From Thermoflexus sp. (GTDB taxonomy: Bacteria > Chloroflexota > Anaerolineae > Thermoflexales > Thermoflexaceae): a stretch of 48,968 nt of DNA. Under the pieces are notes generated by a model. That model was not told the DNA's origin. It saw nothing but the letters and a program-made list of their open reading frames with translations, and did not search any database. The first letter of the stretch is position 1. Every line of letters begins with the position of its first letter. The translations under genes and the position numbers were made by a program. Of the stretch, positions 8,237-16,641 are shown piece by piece. The stretch lies in assembly GCF_034432235.1 (NCBI RefSeq), contig NZ_DAOUCJ010000105.1:1-48968 (forward strand), given 5' to 3'.

Positions 8237-8598
8237 AGATCTATCGGGTTTCCCCGGAGGAAAAAGAACAGATCGCCAGGCTACTGGCCACGGCCCTGGC
8301 CGGGGAGCCTGATGTGGTCTTCGCTTACCTTCATGGGTCCTTCATGGAGGCGGATACCTTTCGGGACATCGACGTGGCGGTCTTCCTGGATCCGCTGCCG
8401 ATGGTGCTCTGGCGCCGCGAGGGCAAGCTGGCGGACCGGCTGGAAAAGGCCCTGCATCGGGCGGGCTTCAAGTTCCCTGTAGATGTCCAGACGCTGAATC
8501 GGGCACCGCCTGCCTTCCGCGCTGCAGCCATCCGAACCCGGCGGATCCTGTTCTGCCGGGATGAGGATCGGCGGTCCGATTTCGAAGCGGCCACGTAG
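8233..8598 (+). CDS. mntA: MNT-type nucleotidyltransferase antitoxin (MntA-like)
   Basis: The 121-aa minimal nucleotidyltransferase has the polymerase-beta signature GS(x)8DxD: Gly35-Ser36, Asp45 and Asp47, with a third acidic residue at Asp84 (FPVDVQ). In MntA/HepT systems this enzyme neutralises the HEPN RNase toxin by adding AMP to it. The start codon overlaps the pheS stop as ATGA, so translation is probably coupled to pheS. The partner hepT follows 59 bases later. The position inside the pheST operon is unusual. Confidence 0.85.
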   Translation: MKIYRVSPEEKEQIARLLATALAGEPDVVFAYLHGSFMEADTFRDIDVAVFLDPLPMVLWRREGKLADRLEKALHRAGFKFPVDVQTLNRAPPAFRAAAIRTRRILFCRDEDRRSDFEAAT

Positions 8599-8657
8599 TC
8601 GGAGTATCTTGAGGTCCGCCGCCTGCACGAAGGCTACCTGCGGGAGGTTCTCTCTTT

Positions 8658-9086
8658 ATGATCCGCTACCGAAGTGACCGATTGCGCCCGTTAATCTCCG
8701 CGCTCCTGGAAAGCCGGGATCGCCTTACCTCGCTGGCTCCGATGAGCTTGGAGGAGTTCATCGGAGACCCTGGAAGCGCCCGTTATGATCTGATCGTGAG
8801 CGCTGAGGCCATGGTCGATATCGCCCATCATCCGATCGCTCAAAACCGGTGGCGAACTCCAGAAACCTATGGTGAGGCCGTTCAGATCCTGGAGGAGCAT
8901 CAAGTCATCTCGAATGAGCTCGCCGAACGTTTGCAGGGGCTGATCCGTCTTCGAAATCGCCTGGTCCATCGCGATTGGGAAACAGATGACCGGGCGGCCT
9001 TTGAGGCGATTCCAGAAGCCCTGCGGGACATCGAGGGGTTCATCCGCGCGATTGGAGCTTTCACCGGGCTTTCTTCCGAGGCCTGA
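8658..9086 (+). CDS. hepT: HEPN-domain RNase toxin (HepT-like)
   Basis: The 142-aa all-helical HEPN protein has the catalytic R(x)4H motif at Arg99-His104 (RNRLVH), preceded by the typical helix with VSAEAMVDIAHH. HEPN toxins of this kind cleave RNA and are held inactive by the neighbouring MNT enzyme. The usual RX4HXY tyrosine, the known AMP acceptor in studied HepT proteins, is replaced here: the residues after His104 are Arg-Asp-Trp. The start follows GGGAGG about 11 bases upstream. It sits between mntA and pheT on the same strand. Confidence 0.82.
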   Translation: MIRYRSDRLRPLISALLESRDRLTSLAPMSLEEFIGDPGSARYDLIVSAEAMVDIAHHPIAQNRWRTPETYGEAVQILEEHQVISNELAERLQGLIRLRNRLVHRDWETDDRAAFEAIPEALRDIEGFIRAIGAFTGLSSEA

Positions 9087-9252
9087 ACGATGGTGGAGCT
9101 TGCGCCCGGATGAATCCGTTTCGCGCCCTACTCCGAACAGAGAGCTTTTTATTCGTAGCAAGGCATGTCCATGCCCGTTCTTTTCCTGGGAACGCCTCTG
9201 ACGGGCACCTCGCCTCGTGCTCGACCACAAACTGTTGCTGGAGGGATGCGCG

Positions 9253-11793
9253 ATGCGGGTTCCGTTGCGCTGGCTGCAGGAATACGTGAAAGTGGATCTC
9301 ACGCCGGAGGAGCTGGCGGAACGGTTGACCATGGCCGGCCTGGAGGTGACCGCCATCGAGCGGTTCGGGATCCCCGGCGCCCCCCTAGAATGGGATCGGG
9401 AGCGGATCGTCGTGGGCCAGATCCTTCGGGTGGAGCGCCATCCGAACGCCGACCGCCTGCTCCTGGCCACCGTGGATTACGGCCGGGGGGAGCCGAAGGT
9501 GGTGGTCACCGGCGCTCCGAACCTCTTCCCCTTCCTGGAGCGTCCCCCTGAGCGGCCGCTGAAGGTGGCCTTCGCCCTGGAGGGGGCGACGCTTTACGAT
9601 GGCCATCAGCCCGGCTGGGTGAAGATGACCCTTCAGGGCCGGGCGATCCGAGGGATTTACTCGGATGCAATGGTGTGCTCAGAGAAGGAACTGGGGATCT
9701 CGGAGGACCACGAGGGGATCATCCTGCTGGACCCGGAGGCGCCGGTGGGGATGCCTCTGGCGGATTACATGGGCGACGCCGTGCTGGACATCGATCTCAC
9801 TCCCAACCTGGCTCACGCCTTCTCGATGATCGGGATCGCCCGTGAGGTGGCTGCCCTCACCGGCCGACGCCTCCGATATCCCTCCACCGCGGTGAAGGCC
9901 CTGGGCCCAGCCGTCCGCCGCCTAATGGGGATCCGAATTGAGGACTCCCATGGCTGTCCGCGCTATTCCGCGATGGTGATCCAGGACGTCCAGGTCGGCC
10001 CTTCCCCTTACTGGATGCAATGGCGTCTGCGGCTGTGTGGGCTCCGCCCGATCAATAACATCGTGGATATCACCAACTATGTGATGCTGGAATGGGGCCA
10101 GCCGCTCCACGCCTTCGATTACGACCGGCTGGTGGAGCGCGCCCGCGGCCGCCCGCCCACGATCATCGTCCGCCGCGCCCGACCCGGTGAGCGCATCCGC
10201 ACTCTGGATGGGGTGGATCGAACGCTGGATCCCGAGGATCTGCTGATCTGCGATGAGGCCGGGCCCATCGCGATCGCCGGCGTGATGGGCGGGGCCGAGA
10301 CGGAGGTCACGGAAGCCACCCGGGCTGTCCTTCTGGAATCGGCGAACTTCGATTTCGTCTCCATCCGCCGCACCGCCGCCCGCCACCGGCTGCCCAGCGA
10401 GGCCAGCGCCCGCTTCGGCCGGGGAATCCACCCGGCCCTCACCGTGCCGGCCGCTCAGCGGGCCGCCGCCTTCATGCAGCGGCTGGCGAGGGGCCTCGTG
10501 GCCCGAGGGATCGCCGATGCCTATGTGCGGAAAGCCCGACGGGTGGTGATCCCGCTCTCCGTCGAAGCGGTGGAGCGGATCCTGGGCTTCTCGATCCCAC
10601 CCCGACAGATCGAGCGGATCCTTCGCTCCCTGGAATTCCAGATGGAACCGATGGCATCCCCCCGCCGCCGGGGCCGCCGCCCATCGCCGCCGACGGCCTG
10701 GCGGGTGACCGTGCCGGATCACCGGCTGGATTGCAGCCGGCCGGAGGACCTCGTCGAGGAGATCGCCCGGATCTGGGGCTACGATCGGATCCCGGAGACC
10801 CGTCTGCGGGATCCCCTGCCGCCCCAGCGAGGAAACCCCGCCTGGGCCTTCGAGGAGCGGGTGCGGGACATCCTGGTCGCCTGCGGGCTCCAGGAGGTGA
10901 TCACCTATTCCCTGATCCATCCCGAGGATGAAGCCCGCCTGACCCCACCTGACGTTGCCAACCCTTACACCGCTCTGGAATATCTCCGCCTAATCAACCC
11001 GATCAGCGAGGAGCGCACGGTACTCCGCCACACCCTGCTGCCGGGCCTGTTGCGCACCCTGGCTGCCAACCTGCGGTTCCGGGAGCGGGTGGCTCTCTTC
11101 GAGGTGGGGAAAGTCTTCCTCCCGGTCCCAGGCGCTGCGCTACCGGAGGAGCCGCGGCGCGTAGGCCTGGCCCTCACCGGCCCTCGGGATCCGGCTTCGT
11201 GGCTGAGGATGGATCGGGCGCCGATGGATTTCTTCGACCTGAAGGGGATTGTGGAGACCCTGCTGGAGCGGCTTCACATCCCGGAGGTCGTGTTCGAGCG
11301 CGCGGAACATCCGACGCTCCATCCGGGCCGCGGAGCCGAAGTGATGGCAGGGGGGCGCCCCATCGGGATCCTGGGGGAATTGCATCCGCTGGTGCGTCGA
11401 AGGTGGGAGCTGCCCGATCAACCGGTGCTGGTGGCGGAATTGGATCTGGAGGCCATGCAGGCCCTGACGCCGCTGGCTCACGCCTTTGAAGCGGTGCCCC
11501 GGGTGCCCCCTGTGGTCGAGGATCTCGCTTTCATCGTTCCAGAGAGCGTGCCGGCGGCCGCCCTGGCTGCCGTGCTCCGGGAGGCCGGCGCTCCCCTGGT
11601 GCGCGAGGTGCGCCTCTTCGATGTCTATCAGGGCGCTCCCATCCCGCCCTACCACCGGAGCCTGGCGTTCACTGTGGTCTATCAGGCCGAGGACCGCACC
11701 CTCACGGATCGCGAAGTCGCCGCGTTGCGGGAACGGCTGATCCGTGCGGCGGCGGAGCGACTGGGGGCGATTGTTCGGCAACGAGAGGAGTGA
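9253..11793 (+). CDS. pheT: Phenylalanine-tRNA ligase beta subunit
   Basis: The 846-aa beta chain partners PheS. Domain order as expected: N-terminal segment MRVPLRWLQEYV, an EMAP/tRNA-binding domain (about 40-165), the B3/B4 editing domain (about 210-400, with PINNIVDITNYVM), B5 (about 415-510), the catalytic-like core, and a C-terminal anticodon-binding FDX-ACB domain (about 750-846, VPPVVEDLAFIV...). An Arg/Pro-rich insert (SPRRRGRRPSPP) lies in B5. The ATG at 9253 was chosen because it aligns with the PheT N-terminus and has GGAGGG upstream. A 166-base gap with no other feature separates it from hepT. Confidence 0.95.
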   Translation: MRVPLRWLQEYVKVDLTPEELAERLTMAGLEVTAIERFGIPGAPLEWDRERIVVGQILRVERHPNADRLLLATVDYGRGEPKVVVTGAPNLFPFLERPPERPLKVAFALEGATLYDGHQPGWVKMTLQGRAIRGIYSDAMVCSEKELGISEDHEGIILLDPEAPVGMPLADYMGDAVLDIDLTPNLAHAFSMIGIAREVAALTGRRLRYPSTAVKALGPAVRRLMGIRIEDSHGCPRYSAMVIQDVQVGPSPYWMQWRLRLCGLRPINNIVDITNYVMLEWGQPLHAFDYDRLVERARGRPPTIIVRRARPGERIRTLDGVDRTLDPEDLLICDEAGPIAIAGVMGGAETEVTEATRAVLLESANFDFVSIRRTAARHRLPSEASARFGRGIHPALTVPAAQRAAAFMQRLARGLVARGIADAYVRKARRVVIPLSVEAVERILGFSIPPRQIERILRSLEFQMEPMASPRRRGRRPSPPTAWRVTVPDHRLDCSRPEDLVEEIARIWGYDRIPETRLRDPLPPQRGNPAWAFEERVRDILVACGLQEVITYSLIHPEDEARLTPPDVANPYTALEYLRLINPISEERTVLRHTLLPGLLRTLAANLRFRERVALFEVGKVFLPVPGAALPEEPRRVGLALTGPRDPASWLRMDRAPMDFFDLKGIVETLLERLHIPEVVFERAEHPTLHPGRGAEVMAGGRPIGILGELHPLVRRRWELPDQPVLVAELDLEAMQALTPLAHAFEAVPRVPPVVEDLAFIVPESVPAAALAAVLREAGAPLVREVRLFDVYQGAPIPPYHRSLAFTVVYQAEDRTLTDREVAALRERLIRAAAERLGAIVRQREE

Positions 11794-11809
11794 TGCGAGG
11801 AAGGACTGC

Positions 11810-11849
11810 GAGGGCTACGGGGAGCGCCTGCGGTGCCCCTGTAGCCCTC
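11810..11849 (+). terminator. Hairpin downstream of pheT
   Basis: GAGGGCTACGGGG (11810-11822) pairs with CCCCTGTAGCCCTC (11836-11849) with one bulged base, 17 bases after the pheT stop. The plus strand has no T-tract after it, so if it terminates it is not a textbook intrinsic terminator. It may instead protect the mRNA 3' end. Confidence 0.45.
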
Positions 11850-11947
11850 AAAAAGCCCGGAAAAACTATCCCGCCTCCCGAATCCGGGCCGAACGGTATC
11901 CGCTCATCCCATGGAAAAGCCCGGCGGCTCCCCGAGGTCCGACGCCC

Positions 11948-12361
11948 TCAATGGCAACTGCATCCCCCACCGGAGGGCGCAGCGCCGCCCTGGGTGCGGA
12001 AGGAGTGGCCGCATCCACAGGTCGCGATCGCATTGGGATTGTGGATCTGGAAGCCGCCCCCCATCAGGGCATCCACATAGTCGATCGTGGAGCCCCACAG
12101 ATACATCGCGCTGATGGGGTCCACCAGAATACGGATCCCGTGGCTTTCGGTTTGATAATCCTCCGCCTCCGGCTGGGCTTCGAACCCCATTCCATACTGA
12201 AGGCCCGCGCATCCCCCGCCGGCGACAAACACCCGGAGGAAATACCCTTCCAGCTTTTTCTCGGCCATGATCTGTTGCAGCTTCCGGGCTGCCTCCTCCG
12301 TCAGGGCCACCACCGGGGCTTCCACCTGGACCCTCTCTTCCTGCATGAGCTCTTCGGCCAT
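11948..12361 (-). CDS. erpA: A-type Fe-S cluster carrier (HesB/IscA/ErpA family)
   Basis: The 137-aa protein has the three conserved cluster-binding cysteines: Cys51 in GGGCAGLQY, and Cys115 and Cys117 in TCGCGHSF. Family members accept Fe-S clusters from the scaffold and deliver them to apo-proteins. The C-terminus has an extra Gly-rich tail ending CSCH, with two more Cys and a His, not part of the usual core. The ATG at 12361 has AGGAGG 8 bases upstream; the longer reading lacks a ribosome site. A 24-base inverted repeat lies about 80 bases upstream. Which A-type name applies cannot be fixed. Confidence 0.85.
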   Translation of the reverse strand: MAEELMQEERVQVEAPVVALTEEAARKLQQIMAEKKLEGYFLRVFVAGGGCAGLQYGMGFEAQPEAEDYQTESHGIRILVDPISAMYLWGSTIDYVDALMGGGFQIHNPNAIATCGCGHSFRTQGGAAPSGGGCSCH

Positions 12362-12442
12362 CGGACGCCTCCTGAGATTCGTCTCCAATCCACGCCGCCA
12401 GGGAAGGGCAAGAGATGCTGGAGCGGGAAATCCCATCCTGAT

Positions 12443-12466
12443 TTATGATACCACACCTCATCATAA
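12443..12466. promoter_or_regulatory. Inverted repeat upstream of erpA, possible operator
   Basis: TTATGAT (12443-12449) and ATCATAA (12460-12466) form a perfect 7-bp inverted repeat around a 10-base spacer, in an AT-rich patch 82-105 bases before the erpA start. Size and symmetry suit a dimeric regulator. On the minus strand it also contains a TATCAT that could be a -10 element. The regulator is unknown. Confidence 0.35.
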
Positions 12467-12486
12467 TGGGCGCCTTCCCCGCGCGT

Positions 12487-14601
12487 TCAACCCCACACTA
12501 TGGTGGGGTAGTATCCTCGATCCCGCATCTCCTTCCATAGACGCTCCAGGGCGGACTCCTCTAGGATGACCAGGTTGGGGGCCAGCCAGCCCAGGATGGC
12601 GGATCCCAGGGAGGTGGCTGCGAGAAGCTCCTGCAGAATGAGGGGATCGTCGGTCTCCAGGAGGGTGATGTTCTCGAACGCCTGCACCCGGCTGAGACGC
12701 GCCCAGGCGTCCTGGAGCGCCTGACGCAGCGTGGGGGTGGGCGACAGGCCCGAGGCCTCGAAGAGGGCCAGGATCTCCTCCGGTCGATATCCCTCCCGGA
12801 GCACCGTCTCGATCCGCGCCTCATCCAGGGTGAACACGAAGGGGGAGCCCATCGGACGGCCCAGGCGGCTGGAGAGCCCGAGCAGACGGGCAGACTCCGG
12901 GCCCGGCCGCACCGACCAGGTCCGCTCATCCAGCCATTGGGTCTCCGGCAGGGAGACCCGCTCCAGCGCTCCTCCCGAGAGCGGGGCGTCCGCATCGGTT
13001 TCCCCTCGGACCCAGCGGCGGCCGCGCGGTGTCAGACGGAACGCCCGGAGCGCGTCTCCTTCATAGGCGAGGGCCACGGCTCCCAGCCAGAACAGCGATC
13101 CTTCAAGGTATGCCCGCACATGCTCGGCGAGCGGGAGGGGCTCCTGAACCGGGTGGCCACGGACCAGCCGCCAGGGCCGGTCGAGGGAGGGGCCCGCAAA
13201 TCCCGGCGGCTGTGCCGCCTCCAGCGCCCGCGCCACATCCGTCCAATCCACCCATTCGTCCGGCAGCCCACTCAGCAGGCGGATCAGGATCTGCCGGCCC
13301 AGCCCCCATTCGTAATAGAGTTGCTCCATTCCCCCGACCCAGCCGATGGACCGCAACAGGCGAACCGTTGGATCCCGGCGCTGAAGCCAGAGGATCTCAA
13401 ACAGGGTGGCACCGCTTTGCCACAGCCTCCACAGCTGATCCATGATCTCCCCATCGTCGGCCTCCTCCATGGCCGATGAGGCCGGGAAGCTCTCCCCCAG
13501 AGGGGTGCCGGAAAGCCGCCACATGGCCTCCACCAGGAACGCCGCGCCTTCCCACGGCAACCCGATCCGTTCCACCATCGCCTCGACCGTTTCAGAGGCC
13601 AGCCAGCTCACCGGCACCGTGATCCACTCGTAAGGGGGAGGGCCCCACGGATGGCGGGCGAGGAGGGCCTCTACTTCCTCCGCATCATGGAGCCACCCCC
13701 ACAACCATGGGAACGTCCTCGCCCGGGGATGCACGCGAAGGGTGATCCTGAACCGCTGAGGGAGCATCCCGCGACGAGCCTCGCGCAGCAGCGGGGCGAT
13801 GGGCGGCGCCGCCACAATCCGATCCGATGGGAAACCGCGATAAACCGTAATGGGGAACACGGGAGCCGGGAGCGCGGAGATCTCCAGGGCCGCGGCGAGA
13901 TGGGCATGGGGACGCGGCCGTGTCTCATGGCCCAGGGCACAGGGGATCAACAATCCCTTCCGGATCGCCCGGTTCCAGATCTGCCGGAACGCCCGGCGCT
14001 CCCCACCCGTCCAGCGGATCCACCGCGTTTCGAGGTCCTCCAGATCCACCCGCTCATCCCCCAGCAAACGGATCAGCCCCAGGAGGCCCTCCAGCGCCGG
14101 GTCCAGCTCCTCCCGCCACAGCCCCAGCCGAAAGTGAAGGAAAAGCCGGGCGGCCAGCCGGCGTGCCAGCTCCGGCTTGCGCCCGCGGGGCAGGGACCAT
14201 CCCCGAAGGCGGGCCAGGCGGAGCAGCTCCACCGTCGTCCGCTGTTCCAGCTGGGCTTCCAGCCGCCGCAGATCTTCCAGGCCCTCCTCCGGGGCGGGCC
14301 CGATATCCAACAGCAGGGCCAGCCAGGCCGCCACCTCATGGGCGCATGGTTTGCTGCTGCGACATCCACAGCCCCGCTCCCGCAGCGCTTCCAGACGGAT
14401 CTCCCCTCCGGGGCTGGGCCGCCGCCATTTCATTTCCCTGGGAGCACCAGCGGGGGCCTTCGAACGAGATGAAGGGGAAACCATCACGAAGAGCACATCC
14501 CCATCCCCGGAGCGCCAGTGGATCCGGCCGGAGGACCACAGGCGGAATGCCTCCATCAGGAGCGAGCGGGGGAATCCATCAAGCCAGCGATCCATGCCCA
14601 T
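12487..14601 (-). CDS. XPB-associated helicase-like protein (Helicase_C_3 type) with SWIM-like motif
   Basis: This is a 704-aa protein. The C-terminal 70 residues (SRVQAFENITLLETDDPLILQELL...LAPNLVIL) match the pattern of the helicase-associated Helicase_C_3 domain found in proteins encoded beside XPB in Actinobacteria and Chloroflexota. The N-terminal part carries CGC-x5-CAH (Cys78, Cys80, Cys86, His88), a SWIM-type zinc-binding arrangement followed by a helix. No Walker motifs were seen, so it is probably a non-ATPase partner of the helicase. Its start overlaps the end of the helicase gene by about 23 bases, indicating translational coupling. ATG 14595 is an equally possible start. Confidence 0.75.
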   Translation of the reverse strand: MGMDRWLDGFPRSLLMEAFRLWSSGRIHWRSGDGDVLFVMVSPSSRSKAPAGAPREMKWRRPSPGGEIRLEALRERGCGCRSSKPCAHEVAAWLALLLDIGPAPEEGLEDLRRLEAQLEQRTTVELLRLARLRGWSLPRGRKPELARRLAARLFLHFRLGLWREELDPALEGLLGLIRLLGDERVDLEDLETRWIRWTGGERRAFRQIWNRAIRKGLLIPCALGHETRPRPHAHLAAALEISALPAPVFPITVYRGFPSDRIVAAPPIAPLLREARRGMLPQRFRITLRVHPRARTFPWLWGWLHDAEEVEALLARHPWGPPPYEWITVPVSWLASETVEAMVERIGLPWEGAAFLVEAMWRLSGTPLGESFPASSAMEEADDGEIMDQLWRLWQSGATLFEILWLQRRDPTVRLLRSIGWVGGMEQLYYEWGLGRQILIRLLSGLPDEWVDWTDVARALEAAQPPGFAGPSLDRPWRLVRGHPVQEPLPLAEHVRAYLEGSLFWLGAVALAYEGDALRAFRLTPRGRRWVRGETDADAPLSGGALERVSLPETQWLDERTWSVRPGPESARLLGLSSRLGRPMGSPFVFTLDEARIETVLREGYRPEEILALFEASGLSPTPTLRQALQDAWARLSRVQAFENITLLETDDPLILQELLAATSLGSAILGWLAPNLVILEESALERLWKEMRDRGYYPTIVWG

Positions 14602-16387
14602 TGGAGGAAGGTCCTCGCCTATCGGAGCGCGAGCCAGGCAGGGAACGATACCAGACCGGCACATCCGCGACGGCCGGGTGATAAGCGGGCAATTCCTCCG
14701 CCTCGAGGATCTCATATCGATAGCCCTGCTCCGTGAGGAACAACTGGCGCCGGGCGGCATAATCTTGCTCCACTGTATCCCGGCTCACCAGAGTGTAGAA
14801 GTGCGCCAGGACCCCATTGCGCTTGGGGCGAAGGATCCGGCCCAGACGCTGGGCCTCCTCCTGGCGTGATCCGAAGGTCCCTGAAACCTGGATGAGCACG
14901 TTGGCGTCTGGGAGATCGATCGCGAAATTGCCCACCCGCGAGACCACCAGGCGGCGGATCTCCCCCCGGCGCAGCTGGTCGAAGAGCCGCTCTCGCTCGA
15001 CCACCGGCGTGCGGCCGGTGATCAGCGGGGCGCGGATCGCCCGGGCGATCCGCTCCAGCTGATCCAGATAATGGCCGATGATCAGCACGGTATCTTCCAG
15101 ATGCTTTTCCAGCAACTGACGGACCACCGGCTCTTTGGCCCGATTGGTGGCCGCGAGGCGATACCGCTCGCTTTCTTCCGCCGTGGCATATCGAAGCCGA
15201 TCCTCCGGCCCCATCGGAACGCGGACCTCATGGCATTCCACGGCAGCGATCCAGCCCCGCGCCTCCAGCTCCCGCCATGGGGCCTCGTAGCGCTTGGGGC
15301 CAATCAAGGCGAACACCTCCCGCTCCAGGCCATCCTCCCGCACCAGCGTGGCGGTCAACCCCAGACGTCGCCGGGCCTGGAGCTGCGCCGTGATGCGGAA
15401 GACCGGGGCGGGCAGCAGATGGACCTCATCGTAGATGATCAGCCCCCAATCCAGGGCGTTGAACAGGCGGAAATGGGGGAACTGGCGGAGAAGGTCCTCC
15501 TCGAAATCCCGTCGGGGACGGTGGGTGAGGATCTGGTAGGTGGCCACCGTCACCGGACGGATCTGCTTCCGGTGGCCGGTGTATTCCCCGATTTGATCCG
15601 GGCTCAGATCGGTTTTATCCAGGATCTCGGCGATCCACTGGCGAGCGGCCACCGTGTTGGTGGCGATGATCAGCGTGGCCGTCTGCAACCGGGCCATCAC
15701 CCCCAGGCCCACTATGGTTTTCCCGGCCCCGCAGGGGAGCAGAACCACCCCGCTCCCCGCCTGGAGGAAAGCTTCAACGGCCTCCTCCTGGTAAGGCCGC
15801 AGGCGGAACGGCTCGCCCGTGGAACGGGAGGCCGGGCGCAGGCGCAGATCCAGGCGCGCCCCCTCGATGTATCCGGCCGCATCCTCCACTGGATAACCCA
15901 GGTAAAGAAGCGCCTGCTTCAGATGTCCGCGGGCCCGAGGCTCCACCTCCACTCGATCCCGGATCGAGCCCCCCGGGGCCGTCCGGAGGAAGGGGGCGAC
16001 CACGGATTGATCGGCGGCCCAGGCCAGGAGCGCCGGATCATCGGCGACCAGCCAGAGCCGGCCGTCTTCCATCTCCAGGCGAAACCGTCCATAGCGAGCC
16101 ATCCATTCCCGGATCTCCTGACGGAGCGTCTCGGGGACATGGCCGCCACTGAACTGTTCGAGCCCGGCCAGGATCTCCTCCGCCGTGAGGCCCAGGGCGG
16201 CCGCGTTCCATACCGAGAGGGGGGTCATTCGATAGACATGGATCGACCCGGCGCTTCGCTCCAGATCTGCAAAGCGGGCCAGGGCATCCCGGGCCTGCTC
16301 ATATTCCGGGTGCCGGGTTTCCAGCCAGATCGTTCGATCGGTCTGGATTGTAATCGGGAAAGCGAGGCGGATCGCCATGGGCCACAT
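14579..16387 (-). CDS. XPB/Ssl2-type SF2 DNA helicase
   Basis: The roughly 602-aa ATP-dependent DNA helicase has an N-terminal damage-recognition-like region (residues 1-190), a Q-like element LRPYQEEAV, Walker A GAGKT (220-224), Walker B DEVH (320-323), motif III LTATL, the XPB-specific RED triad after it, and motif VI QRLGRILRPK. Bacterial XPB homologues unwind DNA in a 3'-5' direction; their cellular role in repair is still uncertain. The start is unsure: TTG 16393, ATG 16387 and ATG 16378 all lack a clear Shine-Dalgarno, and the first ATG is given. The helicase-associated protein follows immediately and overlaps. Confidence 0.9.
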   Translation of the reverse strand: MWPMAIRLAFPITIQTDRTIWLETRHPEYEQARDALARFADLERSAGSIHVYRMTPLSVWNAAALGLTAEEILAGLEQFSGGHVPETLRQEIREWMARYGRFRLEMEDGRLWLVADDPALLAWAADQSVVAPFLRTAPGGSIRDRVEVEPRARGHLKQALLYLGYPVEDAAGYIEGARLDLRLRPASRSTGEPFRLRPYQEEAVEAFLQAGSGVVLLPCGAGKTIVGLGVMARLQTATLIIATNTVAARQWIAEILDKTDLSPDQIGEYTGHRKQIRPVTVATYQILTHRPRRDFEEDLLRQFPHFRLFNALDWGLIIYDEVHLLPAPVFRITAQLQARRRLGLTATLVREDGLEREVFALIGPKRYEAPWRELEARGWIAAVECHEVRVPMGPEDRLRYATAEESERYRLAATNRAKEPVVRQLLEKHLEDTVLIIGHYLDQLERIARAIRAPLITGRTPVVERERLFDQLRRGEIRRLVVSRVGNFAIDLPDANVLIQVSGTFGSRQEEAQRLGRILRPKRNGVLAHFYTLVSRDTVEQDYAARRQLFLTEQGYRYEILEAEELPAYHPAVADVPVWYRSLPGSRSDRRGPSSNGHGSLA

Positions 16388-16441
16388 CGGCAAGAGATCA
16401 GGCTATTTATTTTCACCCGCCTTCAAGGATTTCGCAAGGCT

Positions 16442-16540
16442 TTCCATGGAAGGCACAGGGCTTTTCGAAGATCTTACCCATTCCGACAGGAGGTGGGGGG
16501 ACACCCCCGATCTCTTAGAACATTGAAAAGCCCCATGGAA
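16442..16540. repeat. Long imperfect inverted repeat upstream of the XPB gene
   Basis: TTCCATGG (16442-16449) and GGGCTTTTC (16458-16466) are mirrored by GAAAAGCCC (16525-16533) and CCATGGAA (16533-16540). A GGGGG-ACA-CCCCC hairpin sits inside. The minus strand also shows TGCCTTCCATGG twice as a direct repeat. It fills the 5' leader region of the helicase gene and could be an RNA structure, an operator, or a decayed mobile element. Confidence 0.45.
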
Positions 16541-16562
16541 GGCAGCCGGGATCAAGATCAAG

Positions 16563-16608
16563 AAAAAATGAGGGCGGAGCGCGGCACCCTGGGCAATCCG
16601 CTCCGCCC
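16563..16608 (-). terminator. Intrinsic terminator after the GT4 gene
   Basis: On the minus strand a perfect 10-bp stem GGGCGGAGCG (16608-16599) / CGCTCCGCCC (16581-16572) is followed by TCATTTTTTC. It lies 34 bases beyond the glycosyltransferase stop. Confidence 0.8.
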
Positions 16609-16641
16609 CCAGCGCCAGTATGGACCACGCATCCCCGGCTT

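Noticed and set aside
9087..9252. Small gene between hepT and pheT
   Set aside because: Short frames there have no ribosome site or recognisable product; one is out of frame within the pheT start region.
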